DNA from: Temnopleurus reevesii
Lineage: Eukaryota; Echinodermata; Echinoidea; Temnopleuroida; Temnopleuridae
Assembly: GCA_036244855.1 (NCBI GenBank)
Contig: BQKZ01001673.1
Span: forward strand, 21,794-85,793
Direction of reading: 5' to 3'
Length of the DNA: 64,000 nucleotides
Shown: positions 11,061 to 22,820 of the stretch, piece by piece
How positions within the stretch are numbered: position 1 is the first letter of the stretch
Layout: each line of letters opens with the position of its first letter
Position numbers and translations under genes: made by a program
Notes under the pieces: generated by a model
What the model saw: only the letters and a program-made list of their open reading frames with translations
Told to the model about the DNA's origin: nothing
Databases searched by the model: none

Positions 11061-11690
11061 ATATATATTCTATTGTGTGCAATTCAATGAAATGAAGGTT
11101 AGATTAAAGCCCCGGTCACATAGAGCCCCGGAAGCAATACAATTCAATACGCCTCTTTGTTCGGAGGCATTTAACTGTGAATGAACAAAGAGTCGTGTTG
11201 AGTCGTGTTGCTTCCGGGGCCCTATATGTGACCGGGGCTTAATGCTAAATTCGATTTCTTCATCGGAAGTCTTTTCACTCTTTCACGTTTTTGTTTTTAT
11301 TTCTCTCTTTTATATCTTAACTTCGAGGAACTGCTGGTTTACTGGCTTAGTGTACTTTTGGAATTTATTCATCTGAACGCCATCGACATATACAGCCAAC
11401 ATTTTGATCTTCATGATTATTTTCTCTAATTTCATAGTTGTTTTGTTTTTGTGTTTTACAGTTACTCTGACCTTAATTTGTATCATAATTTGAATCATAA
11501 TGTAATTTGTGTCTTTTACCCAATATTGATTTATTCAGCTTCCTTTAAAATACCTCAAGCATTCAATCCATCCGTCGAATGTAACATTTAAACGTGAGAC
11601 ATACTAATCTCTCTGATAAAGATATATTAAAAAAAAGAATTCAAATAATCGGAGCCCCACGGCTCTGTCCTTACAAGCATACACACTTGT
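11060..11690. repeat. Local tandem duplication, copy 1 (carries family-D element)
   Basis: Runs in parallel with 11696-12165. Shared words include GCAATTCAATGAAATGAAG (ACAATTCAATG in copy 2), CTTCATCGGAAGTCTT, TATCTTAACTTCGAGGAACT, and TAAAGATATA followed by a CCCCACRGCTC phrase. Removing the 131-bp family-D element restores collinearity. No coding frame is conserved between the copies. Confidence 0.8.
11108..11238. mobile_element. Foldback element, family D, flanked by TTAA
   Basis: Inverted ends AGCCCCGGTCACATAGAGCC and GCCCCGGTCACATATAGGGC (inverted right end). TTAA lies immediately outside on both sides (11104-11107 and 11239-11242). The parallel duplicate at ~11735-11745 lacks the element and shows an ATTA-containing empty site. 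A 4-bp TTAA target duplication is what piggyBac-superfamily transposases produce. Confidence 0.85.
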
Positions 11691-11695
11691 TTTTT

Positions 11696-12165
11696 CTTTA
11701 TATTCTATGGTGTACAATTCAATGAAATGAAGTTTAAATTACTGCTCAAATCGATCTCTTCATCGGAAGTCTTCTCACTCTTTCACGTTTTTGTTTTTAT
11801 TTCTCTCTTTTATATCTTAACTTCGAGGAACTGCTGGTTCACTGGCTGAGTGTACTTTTGTATTGTTGCTCTCTCTTCATTCTTCTTTTCTCCTATTTCA
11901 TGTTTGTTTTGTATTTCTGTTTTACTAATTACTTTGACCTTAATTTGTCACATAATGATGCTTATTTATGAATTACATCTCTTACGCAATCATGATTTCT
12001 CCATCTTTCTTCTGAAAATACCTCAAACATTCAATCTATATCTAGATGTAATATTTATAATGAGACATACATTACATTGTACTCTAATAAAGATATAACA
12101 AGAAAGGAAAGCAAAGATTTGGAACCCCACAGCTCAATCCTGACAAGAATGCCCAACAGGTATAT
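11696..12165. repeat. Local tandem duplication, copy 2 (empty site)
   Basis: Second copy of the block starting at 11060, without the family-D insertion. Divergence rises toward the distal end: CTTCATCGGAAGTCTTCTCA through GGAACTGCTGGTTCACTGGC is nearly identical, while after 11950 only scattered words align. Confidence 0.8.
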
Positions 12166-12739
12166 ATTTGTTATGTTCCATAAATTGCGGAAATATTATT
12201 TTCATCATTGCTTAATTAAAAAAAATGGGAAACCCCCTAATATTTCTGGGAGAGACTGTCTACAGGCGATGTAATGACTGTCACAATACATGCGCTATAA
12301 CCTTGCGGAGGGCAAGAAATTTGTTGAATTCTATCATCGTCTTTTCTTGAATTTCATTACTTTCTTTCCTTTCTTTTTCCTGCGATGAAGCAGAGTGCTT
12401 TCACTGTGATTTCGTCACCTCCAGCCAATGGCTGACATCGCGTTTGACACCCGTCCATACATTTAGACTTGATTGGCAGAAAGAGACTGCTAACAAATCT
12501 TTGATTGAATTGTCCGCCCTCCCCCTCATGTAGGCATGTAGAGTGGTGTAGACGAGGGGTGCTGTGGTGGGGCTTGTTACCCATAATGTTTCAGTAACAC
12601 GTGTGCGTCTCTAATTCAGTGTATGCACAGCATTTATGCTCCTTATACGCAAAAATAGGCGTAAGGAATTTGCAAAGAAGATAATTTCAATCAGATTGTG
12701 CTCGTCGTGCTCACATGCTAGCATTACAGCTAAACATGC
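12166..12739. other. Gene-free stretch, nothing recognised
   Basis: A 75-codon reverse frame near 12357-12584 has no motif, and no repeat was matched. Confidence 0.4.
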
Positions 12740-12860
12740 TTAGAGGGAGAGAGAGCATCTGCCCAAAAGCGGGAGGTCGTGGGATCGAACCCCGGTCGAT
12801 TCATACCATAGACGTATAATGGGACCATCTCCCTTTCTTGCCAGGCTCTAATCAATTTTA
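12740..12860 (+). mobile_element. tRNA-derived SINE fragment
   Basis: Contains GAGCATCTGCCCAAAAGCGG then GTCGTGGGATCGAACCCCGG. The second part is a near match to the RNA polymerase III B box (GGTTCGANNCC) in tRNA T-arm context. No cloverleaf can be completed and no ATT tail follows, so I call a SINE head fragment rather than a tRNA gene. Confidence 0.5.
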
Positions 12861-13473
12861 AAATACGAATGTGATTAGAATAACTTTGTATTATACAAAG
12901 CCCGCTTGAAGAACAGTGTTTATCTGAAAATGGTTACCCTGGGCAAAATGAAGATATTATCAAAGGGACCCTCATCTAAATTCAATCACATGAGGGGGGG
13001 GGGGTGATGATATGAAAGCACAAGGTGGATGGGGGAAATATAAGTGGTAGAAACATGAACATGATGAATATACAAACCCGATCTATTGCTATGATTGTGA
13101 TAATTTATTCTATGTACTTCTACCCCAATCGAATGACGCCCCTTTTATTGCTATACTCAGGCTTCGCCACTGGTCGTGTACATAATCGCTCTACTCTTTT
13201 CGGAATGAGTTTCCTGACTTTTCTCAATTGAACATACTCAATGCTGAATGTTCGCTTTGCTTTCCAATAAAGAACACACATAATTGAATTCATTTAGCAG
13301 CATTCAATATATCTATATAAGGGACACGTGCCTATTTTCTTTCCAACATTGCAATTAGGTCTCAAAATGTCCAATTTCAGCTTGCTCGTAAATAATCACC
13401 AACCGTCTTATTCTGAACGTAACTTTGACGATTCTTCAGCAAAAGTTGTTCAAATAATTAGTTGTATGTCTTA
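12861..13473. other. Gene-free stretch with short poly-G
   Basis: Contains a G-run near 12995-13006 and otherwise unremarkable DNA. Confidence 0.4.
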
Positions 13474-13652
13474 GGGGGTGTTGCTCAGAATCAACTGCAA
13501 ATCAACTGCAACATTGCAAATTATAACGCGCATTTTCAATCGCGCACGGCCTGTACATTTATAACAAAAATCGCATGAAACAATGACTTTCATTGGTGCT
13601 TTTCAATCAACTGCAACTTGCGATCAATTGCAATTTGTGAGCAGCACTATAC
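13474..13652 (+). mobile_element. Foldback element, family B
   Basis: Starts GGGGGTGTTGCTCAGAATCA, then the doubled word ATCAACTGCAA, GCGCATTTTCAATCGCGCAC and AACTTGCGATCAATTGCAAT. The right end (GAGCAGCACTATACC) is decayed. About 179 bp, non-coding. Confidence 0.75.
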
Positions 13653-13745
13653 CTTAAAATACTTGCCCCAGCACGGCGGTGAAATTAACTACTCGTATAA
13701 ATTACGCACCACACATAATTGATTTTTTTGTAGATCACGTTAAGA

Positions 13746-13813
13746 TTAACTCATTGACTCCTGAATAATGTATATTCCATACACTATGTCGGTTCCAGTA
13801 GTCAATGGGTTAA
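13746..13813. mobile_element. Foldback element, family F
   Basis: Inverted ends TTAACTCATTGACTCCTGAA and TTAACCCATTGACTACTGGA (inverted right end), total about 68 bp. Both ends finish in TTAA. Confidence 0.7.
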
Positions 13814-13849
13814 GCTAAAACAAGAGTAAAACATTTTTTTAAATAGCGA

Positions 13850-15483
13850 ACGGATCGTTTCTTTAAGCCCCACACTCGATCGGACTCTGACAAGATGCAA
13901 TCATTTCGATGTTTTTCTTTCCTCTCCATCAATCGTATCCCGTCGGCCTCGTTTCGTCTCTTCACCCGTTCGTGCTCGTCACACATACCCTTTCTTGCCC
14001 AATCAAACTCCGATTCCGTCACCCATTTACGTCTGATTGGCACTAAATGGTACGAGAAGAGGCAGTGTCCTCATCCCTCTCCTCCCCCGCCAGGCCCGCC
14101 GCCTCTCCGTCACTGCACCGGGGCGATGCAGCAGTGCAGCTCTTGGGTTCAACAGTGTTCACGCTGTAATTATTACACAGCTATATAAGCGTGATGCTCC
14201 AGAGATAATAATGAATAATGGAAGTGGTGGCTACCTATATATCGCGCATGTCTTGGTGCATTAGAAACAATTAAGAACAACCAAATAAACAGATAGGAAA
14301 AACATGAAGAAGATAAAAATTAAACAACATTTTTTTAGAGAGAGAGAGAATCTCCTGAACAAAAATAATAGATATAAAATAATAAGTCTGGTGAAAACAG
14401 ATGAGCTTTTAGAGGTTTGGTCCTATAACTGAAAATGCAAGATCTCCCCATCCTTGCTTTGTTCGAGGAATATTCAGTATTAGAGCATCGGAATGTTCAT
14501 AAGGTTTATTTTTAATGAAATTTAGAGGCTATCATTACAAGTCAATGGCCGAGCGCATGGCTAATATTGTAATAATTTCCCTCATAAGCATCTCTAATCT
14601 ATATAACTATCTCTTCGTAGGCTGAAGAACATTTCATTAAAAAAACAACGAGAACACTTTCATTGCCAAGAAGCAATGTGATGACTCATAATTTTCATGT
14701 ACATGTGACTCGAAATCAGATTTCCATACTATACCCAATCTTGTTTTGGTCGCGAGCTCATCATTTTAATGGAGCAATTAAAAAGTATTTGATATAAAAA
14801 TGAATATCCTTATGACAAGTAGCCCCATGACTTTGGATAGAAATATTATTTAATTCATATTTATTTCTTTAAAAAATAAAAAACAATTTTATGTACAAGG
14901 GAAAATATATAAATAAAATCGAATGAAGAGACAGCTAGAAAGAACAGCGTCCTATGAGATGCTGCCATCAAATGATACATAAAATGATACATAAAATTAT
15001 AACGAGTTCCAAAGATCAAGAAAACTATACACTTATTTTTCGGTCTCACCAAAATCTCAATCTTCTCTTTAAATTTTAGCAGGCCTCTCCTTCCTTGTTA
15101 TGTTACCATGGAAATTGAAGAGCTGAATTAGGATTGTGCTCGACCTAGTTTACTTCAGTCATTCTCTGCCGAAATTCTTTAAATTTGAGTTGAACCTCAA
15201 GGCGGCAAAATAGGAAATTGTTAATCAATTTGGGCCATTCCTTTTCCATCCCACTAAACTGGTCTTCAATATAACCACTTTCTCCAATTTAGAGTGAAAT
15301 GGTTGATGAATTGTTGTGTTGGCATTTCAGATCCATTGTCACTAGTTGAGAAATCCCTAACACTATTATACCAAGGATAACCTAAACATTCAAGTAAAAG
15401 AAAAATATATATCCGGAATAAAGTATTATATAATATGATTAAGCATAATTGTTCACTCTTTGTGTTATATTTTTCATAATGAT
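13850..15483. other. Gene-free stretch, nothing recognised
   Basis: The GC-richer patch at 13880-14160 contains two overlapping frames (97 and 75 codons) with Pro/Ser-rich, motif-free translations. The remainder is AT-rich, with a short GA run at about 14338-14349. I support no gene here. Confidence 0.5.
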
Positions 15484-15650
15484 ACATGCAACTTATAAAG
15501 CCTTTGTATCATCACCCCGGCTTAATCCATCACCATCCCGATCCGAAGCATTTCAAGCAACGAATATTCTTGCCACGTACCCATTCACCTCGCCTGGGTT
15601 GAGTGCAACACAGAATGGATTGAATTCTTGCTGAAAGAAATTAACGAACT
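15484..15650 (-). mobile_element. SINE body fragment, reverse strand
   Basis: Read on the reverse strand it contains TTTCAGCAAGAATTCAATCC, GTTGCACTCAACCCAGGCGA and GGTGAATGGGTACGTGGCAA, the same order as the full SINE at 30152-30450. The tRNA-like head is missing or decayed. Confidence 0.65.
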
Positions 15651-15984
15651 GCGATCCTCTGGTTTAAATGCAAGTATTATGCATGGCTACACCCCGACGC
15701 TTTCGAAAATTCTGAGAATTGAAATAGCAATTTAATTGAAACAGTTATAGTAATTCATATAACCAACTCCATTATATTTAGCGATTATTTCATGCATAAT
15801 ATATGATAAAAGATATATCTCTAATGTTGATCGAAATGAGGGGCGAGTCCAGCTATTCCTATACGATAGGGAGGGATAACATTGCAAACTCAGCAAATAA
15901 AAGATGAAACAATTGAATAGTTCCCATATCTTTATTAAACGATTTGATATAAATTGTAGAGGCGTTTATAGCTCCACTAAATCT
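15651..15984. other. Spacer between opposed SINE fragments
   Basis: AT-rich DNA, nothing recognised. Confidence 0.4.
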
Positions 15985-16149
15985 ATCTGCTGCACTCAAC
16001 CCAGGTCAGGTGAATGGTTACCTGGTAGGAATATTGATTCCTTGAAACGATTGCGCTGGTGGCTGCCGGGCTAAAGCCAGGGTAATAATGCTGCAATTTT
16101 AGAGCGCTTAGGGAGTTCTCATGATTTGATAAGCGCTATATAAATCCGT

Positions 16150-16228
<79 letters not shown>
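15985..16228 (+). mobile_element. SINE body with (ATT)n tail, running into a gap
   Basis: Holds TGCTGCACTCAACCCAGGTC, GGTGAATGGTTACCTGG, GGGCTAAAGCCAGGGTAATA and the terminal GCGCTATATAAATCCG before about 25 ATT triplets (16153-16228). The tRNA-like 5' part is not recognisable, so it is 5'-truncated. The tail leads directly into undetermined sequence. Confidence 0.75.
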
Positions 16229-16359
16229 NNNNNNNNNNNNNNNNNNNNNNNNNNNNNNNNNNNNNNNNNNNNNNNNNNNNNNNNNNNNNNNNNNNNNNNN
16301 NNNNNNNNNNNNNNNNNNNNNNNNNNNNNNNNNNNNNNNNNNNNNNNNNNNNNNNNNNN
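16229..16359. other. Assembly gap (131 N)
   Basis: Run of undetermined bases between an (ATT)n tail and a 13-base C run (16360-16372). Gap size may be an estimate. Confidence 0.99.
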
Positions 16360-16372
16360 CCCCCCCCCCCCC

Positions 16373-17509
16373 TCTCAAATGATGCATGTTTCGGGTGATG
16401 ATCTCCATCCACTTGAGCGTTTATCTGCGCCATGCGGCGGGTGGAAAGATACCCATACCCTCACACCAGTTCGATTAATTTCTTGAGAGAGCGTGTTTAT
16501 GGTAAATTACAAGGGTTGCGGACCATAAATAATTAATACGCAGCAGTCACGGGTGCGTGATCAGGCGAAAGGGAGATGGGGGGAGTGTGTTTGGGATGCG
16601 GGAGGGGTGGATATATACTGTTAAACGTGTTGTTAGGTTATTAGTAATGCTGTCTCATGATGACAGATATTGTTCGTCATTTCGACTAACTCTCTTTGTA
16701 TTGGAAATCTTATCATAATTTCTTTATCTCACTACAAACCAAGTGTTCACTGTTCCATATTCCCCTTCCCCACCCGACACCAAATGTCTCATGTTCGGCT
16801 TTCTAACATATTTTGAATTAGTTATAATCGTATAAAAATATATAAGAATACAAAGCATGATGAGCTACAGAATACGATACAGTGGATATATACTCGGTGG
16901 ATATATTTTCTTCAGTAATGGGATTGTGACAACAAAGGATCATTCATTCCGTGAAATTAACTTTATCAAAGCTCTTTTAAAAGAAAATTAAAAATGATTG
17001 CTATGATTGCATGTTCCAATACTTGACGTAATGGGGTAGTCACAAATACAAATTGATCCAACTCTGCTGCCAAACTGAATTGTCTTAGATTTGAAGTTTG
17101 AAATAGATGATTGGTTTAATCAATGAATTTGTACAATTGATATTCAGAACAAATAAAATTTAAACATCAGATTTCAAAAGAAAAAAGACAATGATGATTA
17201 CAAAATTATTTTCGATACGGTTTGACATAAGTCAGTTGGTGAGACAGCCCTATCAAAGGTTATAGTAAGGCACCATAGTTGATTCTTCGAAAATGTGATA
17301 ACTTCAATTGTGATGCGATATGATATTTTCCTAGACTAGACCTCTGACATTGTAGATCTATGATTAATTCATAATTTCAGCACAATTAGCATCCCTTTAA
17401 GCACCTCCTACAAGAAGGGAGCTAATATTAGGCTATCTGTAGACCGGCCAGAGGCGAATTCAAATCGCCATGGCGTACGGGGAATTGGGACCGATCGTGG
17501 CAGACGCAA
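16373..17509. other. Gene-free stretch, nothing recognised
   Basis: AT-rich unique-looking DNA with no exon or repeat that I can match within the window. Confidence 0.5.
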
Positions 17510-18570
17510 GACGTAAGAAGCCACAAAATGACGCGAATGGAATCGCTAAGAGGGTTTTATCAATTGATAAAGTGACATCATATCTAACGACTGCGAAACG
17601 TCACACTATGCTTGCCAGAGGCTAAATTACACTTATGCGATTATGATGATGATAATTGTCTAACTAGTACTTATGAATGTAAAATACGCCCCACGACGGC
17701 AGAGATAAGGAGGGAAGATGCTTGGCCGCCTTTGAAGGCGTTCTATCCGCTCACTTCTTCTCCTGGCATAAATATTCAAATTTGAACGGTAAACGGCGCA
17801 AAACTCAAATTCTTTTTTCCCTTCCCCCTCCCTCTCTCTTTCTCTCTCCCTCTTTCTGAGCCTGAAGTTACAAAAAGCCGGAAAAATGACGCGACTGGAA
17901 TGGCTAAGAGGTTTTTATCAATTGATAAAGTGACATCATATCTTAAGACTGTAGAACGTCACACTATCTTGCTAGAGGCTCAACCACACTTAAACAATTA
18001 TCATGAACGTCTGAAAAGCATTAATGAATCTGAAAGACGCACCGTCAACGCAGAGGGAAGACACTTGACCGACATTGCAGGCGTCCGACTGGCGCTCGAC
18101 ATATACACAAGTTAGCGACTGCTCAGCATCTTTCCTTAGTAATTCTGCGTTCACGGAGCGTCATTCAAATGTCATGAACGCTGGACAGACGTTGGTTTAG
18201 GCTGACTCACACCTTTGCGTTTATAAGCAACCTCTGTCCATCGTTCATGACGCTTCCAGAAATCAGATATATGGAGGGAAGACGCTTGATCAACGTAAAG
18301 ACGTTTCTCCAGCGCTTGACATACGCATGCGTTTTAGTCAAGTGAGCGTGGTTCCTCTTTATTTCTTTGATGACGGAATGCCATAAACTTTGGGCGGACG
18401 TTGATCATAAACACAAAGGTGTGAGGCAGCCTATATAAACGCAAATGTGTAATTGAGCTTTAAGACGTAAGAAGCCATGAGATGTATCGAATGACTAAGA
18501 GGTTTTAGCAATTGATAAAGTGACATCATATCTTATGACTGCAGAACGTCACATCTTGCTTAAAACGCAG
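17510..18570. repeat. Nested degenerate repeat complex
   Basis: A block containing CAATTGATAAAGTGACATCA occurs three times (17562, 17920 and 18510 for the shared AATTGATAAAG word; a less conserved TAAGAGG phrase precedes it). A second block containing GGAGGGAAGAYGCTTG appears near 17709, 18052 and 18272. A family-A-like inverted repeat (18196-18434) sits between units 2 and 3. A CT-rich tract lies at 17818-17858. The 71-codon frame in the middle is a by-product. Confidence 0.7.
18196..18434. mobile_element. Foldback element resembling family A
   Basis: Inverted arms: TTTAGGCTGACTCACACCTT on the left, and inverted right TATAGGCTGCCTCACACCTT. The wording TCACACCTTTGCGTTTATA resembles the family-A ends at 38696. 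The interior is unrelated to the better copies. Confidence 0.55.
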
Positions 18571-18832
18571 AAATGTATGTCAATTTTTGTTGCATTCATA
18601 GTTTTTTTCTCTCTCTTAGCAAATGAACTGACACTCTCAACATGCTTTTGATTCATTAATTTAATGGGATGCGTCGTGTTGTGTGATAGAAAATAGATAT
18701 TGAAATATTACTTTGGGATTTAATTAGGATTATACTACATGTAAATATATTATTTGTTTCACTAATCTCGCTTATGGATTTACCCCTTTAATAGATATTG
18801 TCCGTGTATTCGGTGTCAAACATCTTTGTACA
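18571..18832. other. Spacer
   Basis: AT-rich DNA, nothing recognised. Confidence 0.35.
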
Positions 18833-19080
18833 TATGTGTGTGCTAGTGTTTGTTTGTGCGTATGTGCGTGTGTGTGAGGATGTATGTTTATGTGTATGTA
18901 GTAGTTCGTAAGCCCTTATGTGGAAGTAGATTAAGTGGAAATGTGTGTTTAGGTTATGTCGGGGGAATGTGTAATTGTGTGGAAAGTGTGTATATGTGTA
19001 TTTGTTTGTGAATACGCGTGTGTATGCGTGTTGAGGGAAGCGTTACATGAGGAAGTGTGTTTGCAGGTCTATGTTAATTT
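18833..19080. repeat. GT-rich low-complexity tract
   Basis: Imperfect TGTG/GTGTATG repeats over about 250 bp. Confidence 0.8.
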
Positions 19081-20049
19081 GTATAGAAGTAGATGGGTGG
19101 ATATGTAGATGTAACAAAGGGGGTCATTGCTCCATACACACAGTCTCTTCCCATAATCCTTTCTATGTCGCTGTAATCTCTCTCGTGGGAGAAGGCTCGG
19201 GATAAGATGAGCATAACCATCATGCCCCAAAATTAATTTGATTCAAAATTGATGACAGGGGGCTCGCCGAATTCATGTCTTCTCGGCTATGACCGGTCGA
19301 AGCATGCTATAGACATACGTGAAGATCACGTAAACATCACTGCCCATTTCAGGTACATCTATAAAGCGAGGTCCAGACCGGGGACTATTTCAATTCGAAC
19401 AGTAAACAACTTCATGCATCTTTATTTCTACTTCAAGCGTTCTCGTAAAGCTTTCAATTTCCATTAGATTATATTGAAGTTTTCACTCAATATATTACAC
19501 CAACATGCAATAAGCATACATTTGAATATTCTGTGTAATCTTATAACTTCATTTACTTATTCGTTTATTTATCAAAACAATATTTTACATGAGGACAACA
19601 TCAATTTAATACAAGATACAAAGTGGTTTTGATTGTGCAGGCATATTACCGTCGTGTTTCTGATGCTTTAAAAACGTCAAAATCAAAAGTTTATAGCATT
19701 TTTTTTTCTCTTGAAATATCAAAGCAGATGAAGAAAATAAGTCAAGTAATCTCCTGATAGTAAACGCACTGCTGTGCAATAACGCCCAGTGTGTGCCGGG
19801 CTCAAATCGTGTTAACATCGCTATACTGTAGTCGCGGTGACTGCATCATGCATGGAGCGGTATGATGTATGAGCTGTGAAAGTCTATTATCTCATACCAA
19901 TAGTGATGAGAACACATTCTTCCAGTCTGTATATCTTTCCTCCATTGTACATGAACATGGGAGAATATAAGCTCACTCATCTTTGAGATTGAGATTAACA
20001 CATTTCACCCTGTTCATGTTGGAACCGAGATAGTAATATACAAAGCCAA
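19081..20049. other. Gene-free stretch, nothing recognised
   Basis: No repeat or exon identified. Small frames at 19249 and 19606 have no motifs. Confidence 0.5.
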
Positions 20050-20291
20050 TGGGTGACTTCAAATACGGTGTTCGGTGTTGGTGTTGGTGTTGAGAGAGCA
20101 AAACGGTCCGTAAACCGAGCTCCAACACCGTTGGTCAGCTTACAAAAGTGATACAGAAACGACCGGAAATATGTCAGACTCTTGCAAGGTCGACCCCAAA
20201 CACCGACAGACTTCAAGTTTGGTGTTGAGGCTGGTGTTGGTTTTGCTGCAACACCAACACCAGCGTTCAACACCGTACTTGAAGTCACCCA
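20050..20291. mobile_element. Foldback element with GGTGTTGG-rich arms
   Basis: The left arm TGGGTGACTTCAAATACGGT matches the inverted right arm TGGGTGACTTCAAGTACGGT with one mismatch, then both arms run into GGTGTTGG repeats. About 242 bp. The 116- and 65-codon frames on opposite strands are both inside it, which is what a palindrome produces. Singleton in this window. Confidence 0.8.
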
Positions 20292-21287
20292 GTGTTTTCT
20301 CGACGGGGTATTCAACGAATTTACATCATGTATAGTGTGCATCATAAGTGTGAGGGACCTAACCGACGGTCAGAGTTAGGGGTGACGGGCAAATTTTTGG
20401 TCAAATCTACTAAATTACTAAATTCTTGTGCTGCGAACCATAGTAAAATATTTTACTTTATATGACGCACAATGAAATAAAAACATCAGAAACTTGTCAA
20501 GACTTCACAATTGATGTAACAGACAAAGGAGAGGCGCTTCCATGTCATTCAGCAATAATAATCTGTTATACATTTCCTTAAAAAAATATGTTGTTGCCAT
20601 TTCTCGTTTTTGTGCGCGAGAGCCAAATTGAGGGCTTAAATGGGAAATTACATATTTCGTTCAATTTCTTTGTCATTCGATTTCACAGTGCCATCACTTT
20701 ATATAAGGAAAAATAGTCATACACGATAATTTATTCTTACTCCTATCGGTTCATCAATATTTCATTTGGTCATTGTTATAAAGCAGGTCGTCTATTGTCT
20801 GGCTAAATTGAATTTCTCCTAACAAGTGGCCTGTCAATTGGTTATGAAAACGTTGTCAAGTTGTTCATCACCAACATGCATGACGCGTAATACATGATGA
20901 TGATGAAGAAAGGTGCTTATATAATTGTTCTTTTGACTCTCGTTCTAAAAATGTGCTTTTACTCATCGACTATTGGTGTGCGGTATAAGAAGTGTTCTCG
21001 TTATAATTTAATTGATGTTAAAAATATCTAATTGTTGTATCCATTTTATTTATTCATTCCACATCAGTTTTACGGAATATATTTTTCAAGCATTCATTTC
21101 ACTTTTGGTATCACCTATGAAAATAGTGATTGATATTAAATTGATAAAATATGTATATTGAATGTACATGGATCGTAGGCATTTATTCTACACCAATTCT
21201 TCCAAAACCCTTGTAAAGTATATCTATGATTTTGTAGATCCTTGAAAATGGGTGCAATTGTCAGTTTTAATATTTCATTTGAGCATT
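20292..21287. other. Gene-free stretch, nothing recognised
   Basis: AT-rich DNA with scattered short inverted words only. Confidence 0.5.
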
Positions 21288-21466
21288 GAAGACGATATAA
21301 CTTGTTTCCGAAAAATTAAGTCGAACGTAAATTCTATGCTCCTCTGTAAATGCTATTGAAATCGCAAACCGGCTTGTCATTGTTGTGTCCGCACAGTTGA
21401 ATACACGGCTTGCGGTTCTATTGTCTGCGTTCGACTTAACTTTTCGGAAAAAGTTTATATCGTGTT
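21288..21466. mobile_element. Foldback element, family C
   Basis: Ends GACGATATAACTTGTTTCCG and, inverted, AACACGATATAAACTTTTTC. The internal arms AAATTAAGTCGAACG / CGTTCGACTTAACTTTTC and the central ATTGTTGTGTCCGCACAGTT are shared with other copies. The 83-codon reverse frame covering it is a shadow: its C-terminal peptide recurs in frames over other family-C copies. Confidence 0.8.
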
Positions 21467-22570
21467 TTTCGTTCATACAAATATCAGTAGTTCCATCTCT
21501 TAGCTTCATTATCCACAAATTGAAATAAATCCTCGAAATCCCACTTGAACTTTAATTTGAACCTCTAAATCGCACAAAATCGCAATATTTAACCTTTGGA
21601 CAATAATAAAGCCCCCAAATAACCAGACGTAAACACTTTGGACATTGGACGGATGAGATCAATTTAAGACGATATAATATCGTGCTGTAAAACATCACCT
21701 TTACTCGGGCAGTCCCATTTAGAGTGAGATTTATCACATCCCCACGCAACACCTTCTGGTCGTACAACAGAAGAGATTTAATCTAGATCATGCTCCCAAA
21801 GATGGCTTAAAGAGATGATTCAGTTTCTATATTCTTTTGAGCTTTCACGATCACTTTATGGGAGTTATGAAGAATAGTACATCACTAATGTTTGATATCA
21901 TTCTGTCATAGGTATTGAGGCCTATTATCGCATCCTCAGGTAGCTACATTTTCTCTTACAGCATAGGATATTGAATCTAGATCATGCTAAAAAAATATGA
22001 CGTCAAGAAGGATTTCATTTACGAGGTGTCTTTGAGCTTTCGGGGTCACTTTTTTTGAAATTGTGAAGAAAATTGCATCATTATTTTCGTCAGCGTTTTT
22101 ACGAACCGGCCTGCAACTATGGGGGCGCTGCTTGAACATGTAGAAACCCCGACATAGCGTCAAGTTCAATGGCATGCCAATTGAATACATGTTATTTCAA
22201 TAGCATTTATTTCAATTGTTTAATTGAATTGCTACGACTGGTTTGTGCAACCACCCCTCGCTAGTAGGGCGGTTCGTAAAACCGGTGACGTTTTGTTAGA
22301 TGATTTTTTTTGTGCTAATACAATCATCCCCATTATAGTACTGTTAACTTGTGAATGTATGCATTCAATGAAATAAATATTACAGTGGTATTGTATTAGT
22401 AAACAATTACCCCCGGGTAAATCAGTTAAGTAGTTGTTTTCGTTGTTGTAGTTTCTGTTACTGCTGATGTTGAAATTATCATCCAAACTATAACCTTGAT
22501 TGGAAAACAGAGAAAATGGAACATTGCCTCGATACTCCTTTTAAGCGTTCTCGACATGAGAATCAGGGCG
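21467..22570. other. Gene-free stretch, nothing recognised
   Basis: The phrase ATTGAATCTAGATCATGCT (near 21970) also appears in shorter form near 21780, each followed by a comparable AGCTTTC...TCACTTT phrase, suggesting an old ~190-bp duplication, but it is weak. Confidence 0.4.
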
Positions 22571-22820
22571 GTGTTTCACCAAGATAAAAAAATAATTTAT
22601 GAACGAATGGTATCCGTTCTTGTGCTTAATGATCTTCGGCAGGTATTAGTCGTATCCCAGTACAAGATAATGTACCAATCTTTCATTAAAAATCGTTCTA
22701 AATGTCTTTCTTACAGTATAAGAATTACGGTACGTGTCATCACTTTGTGGACAGGGGTTGATTACATTATGCGTACTCAGCACAAGAACTGGTATCAGTC
22801 GTTCTTAAAGTCGTTATTAG
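22571..22820. mobile_element. Degenerate foldback element related to family I
   Basis: Contains GTGTTTCACCAAGATAA on the left and ACTGGTATCAGTCGTTCTTA on the right, both also found in the compact copy at 36464-36628, but with about 90 bp of extra, diverged interior. The 137-codon frame spanning it is the longest reading frame here outside simple repeats in this part of the window, yet it covers the element end to end and has no domain I recognise. Confidence 0.45.

Noticed and set aside
16119..16433. Reverse-strand frames of 90 and 104 codons
   Set aside because: They cross the N gap and the (ATT)n tail; the translation is poly-Asn or poly-Ile plus unknown residues.
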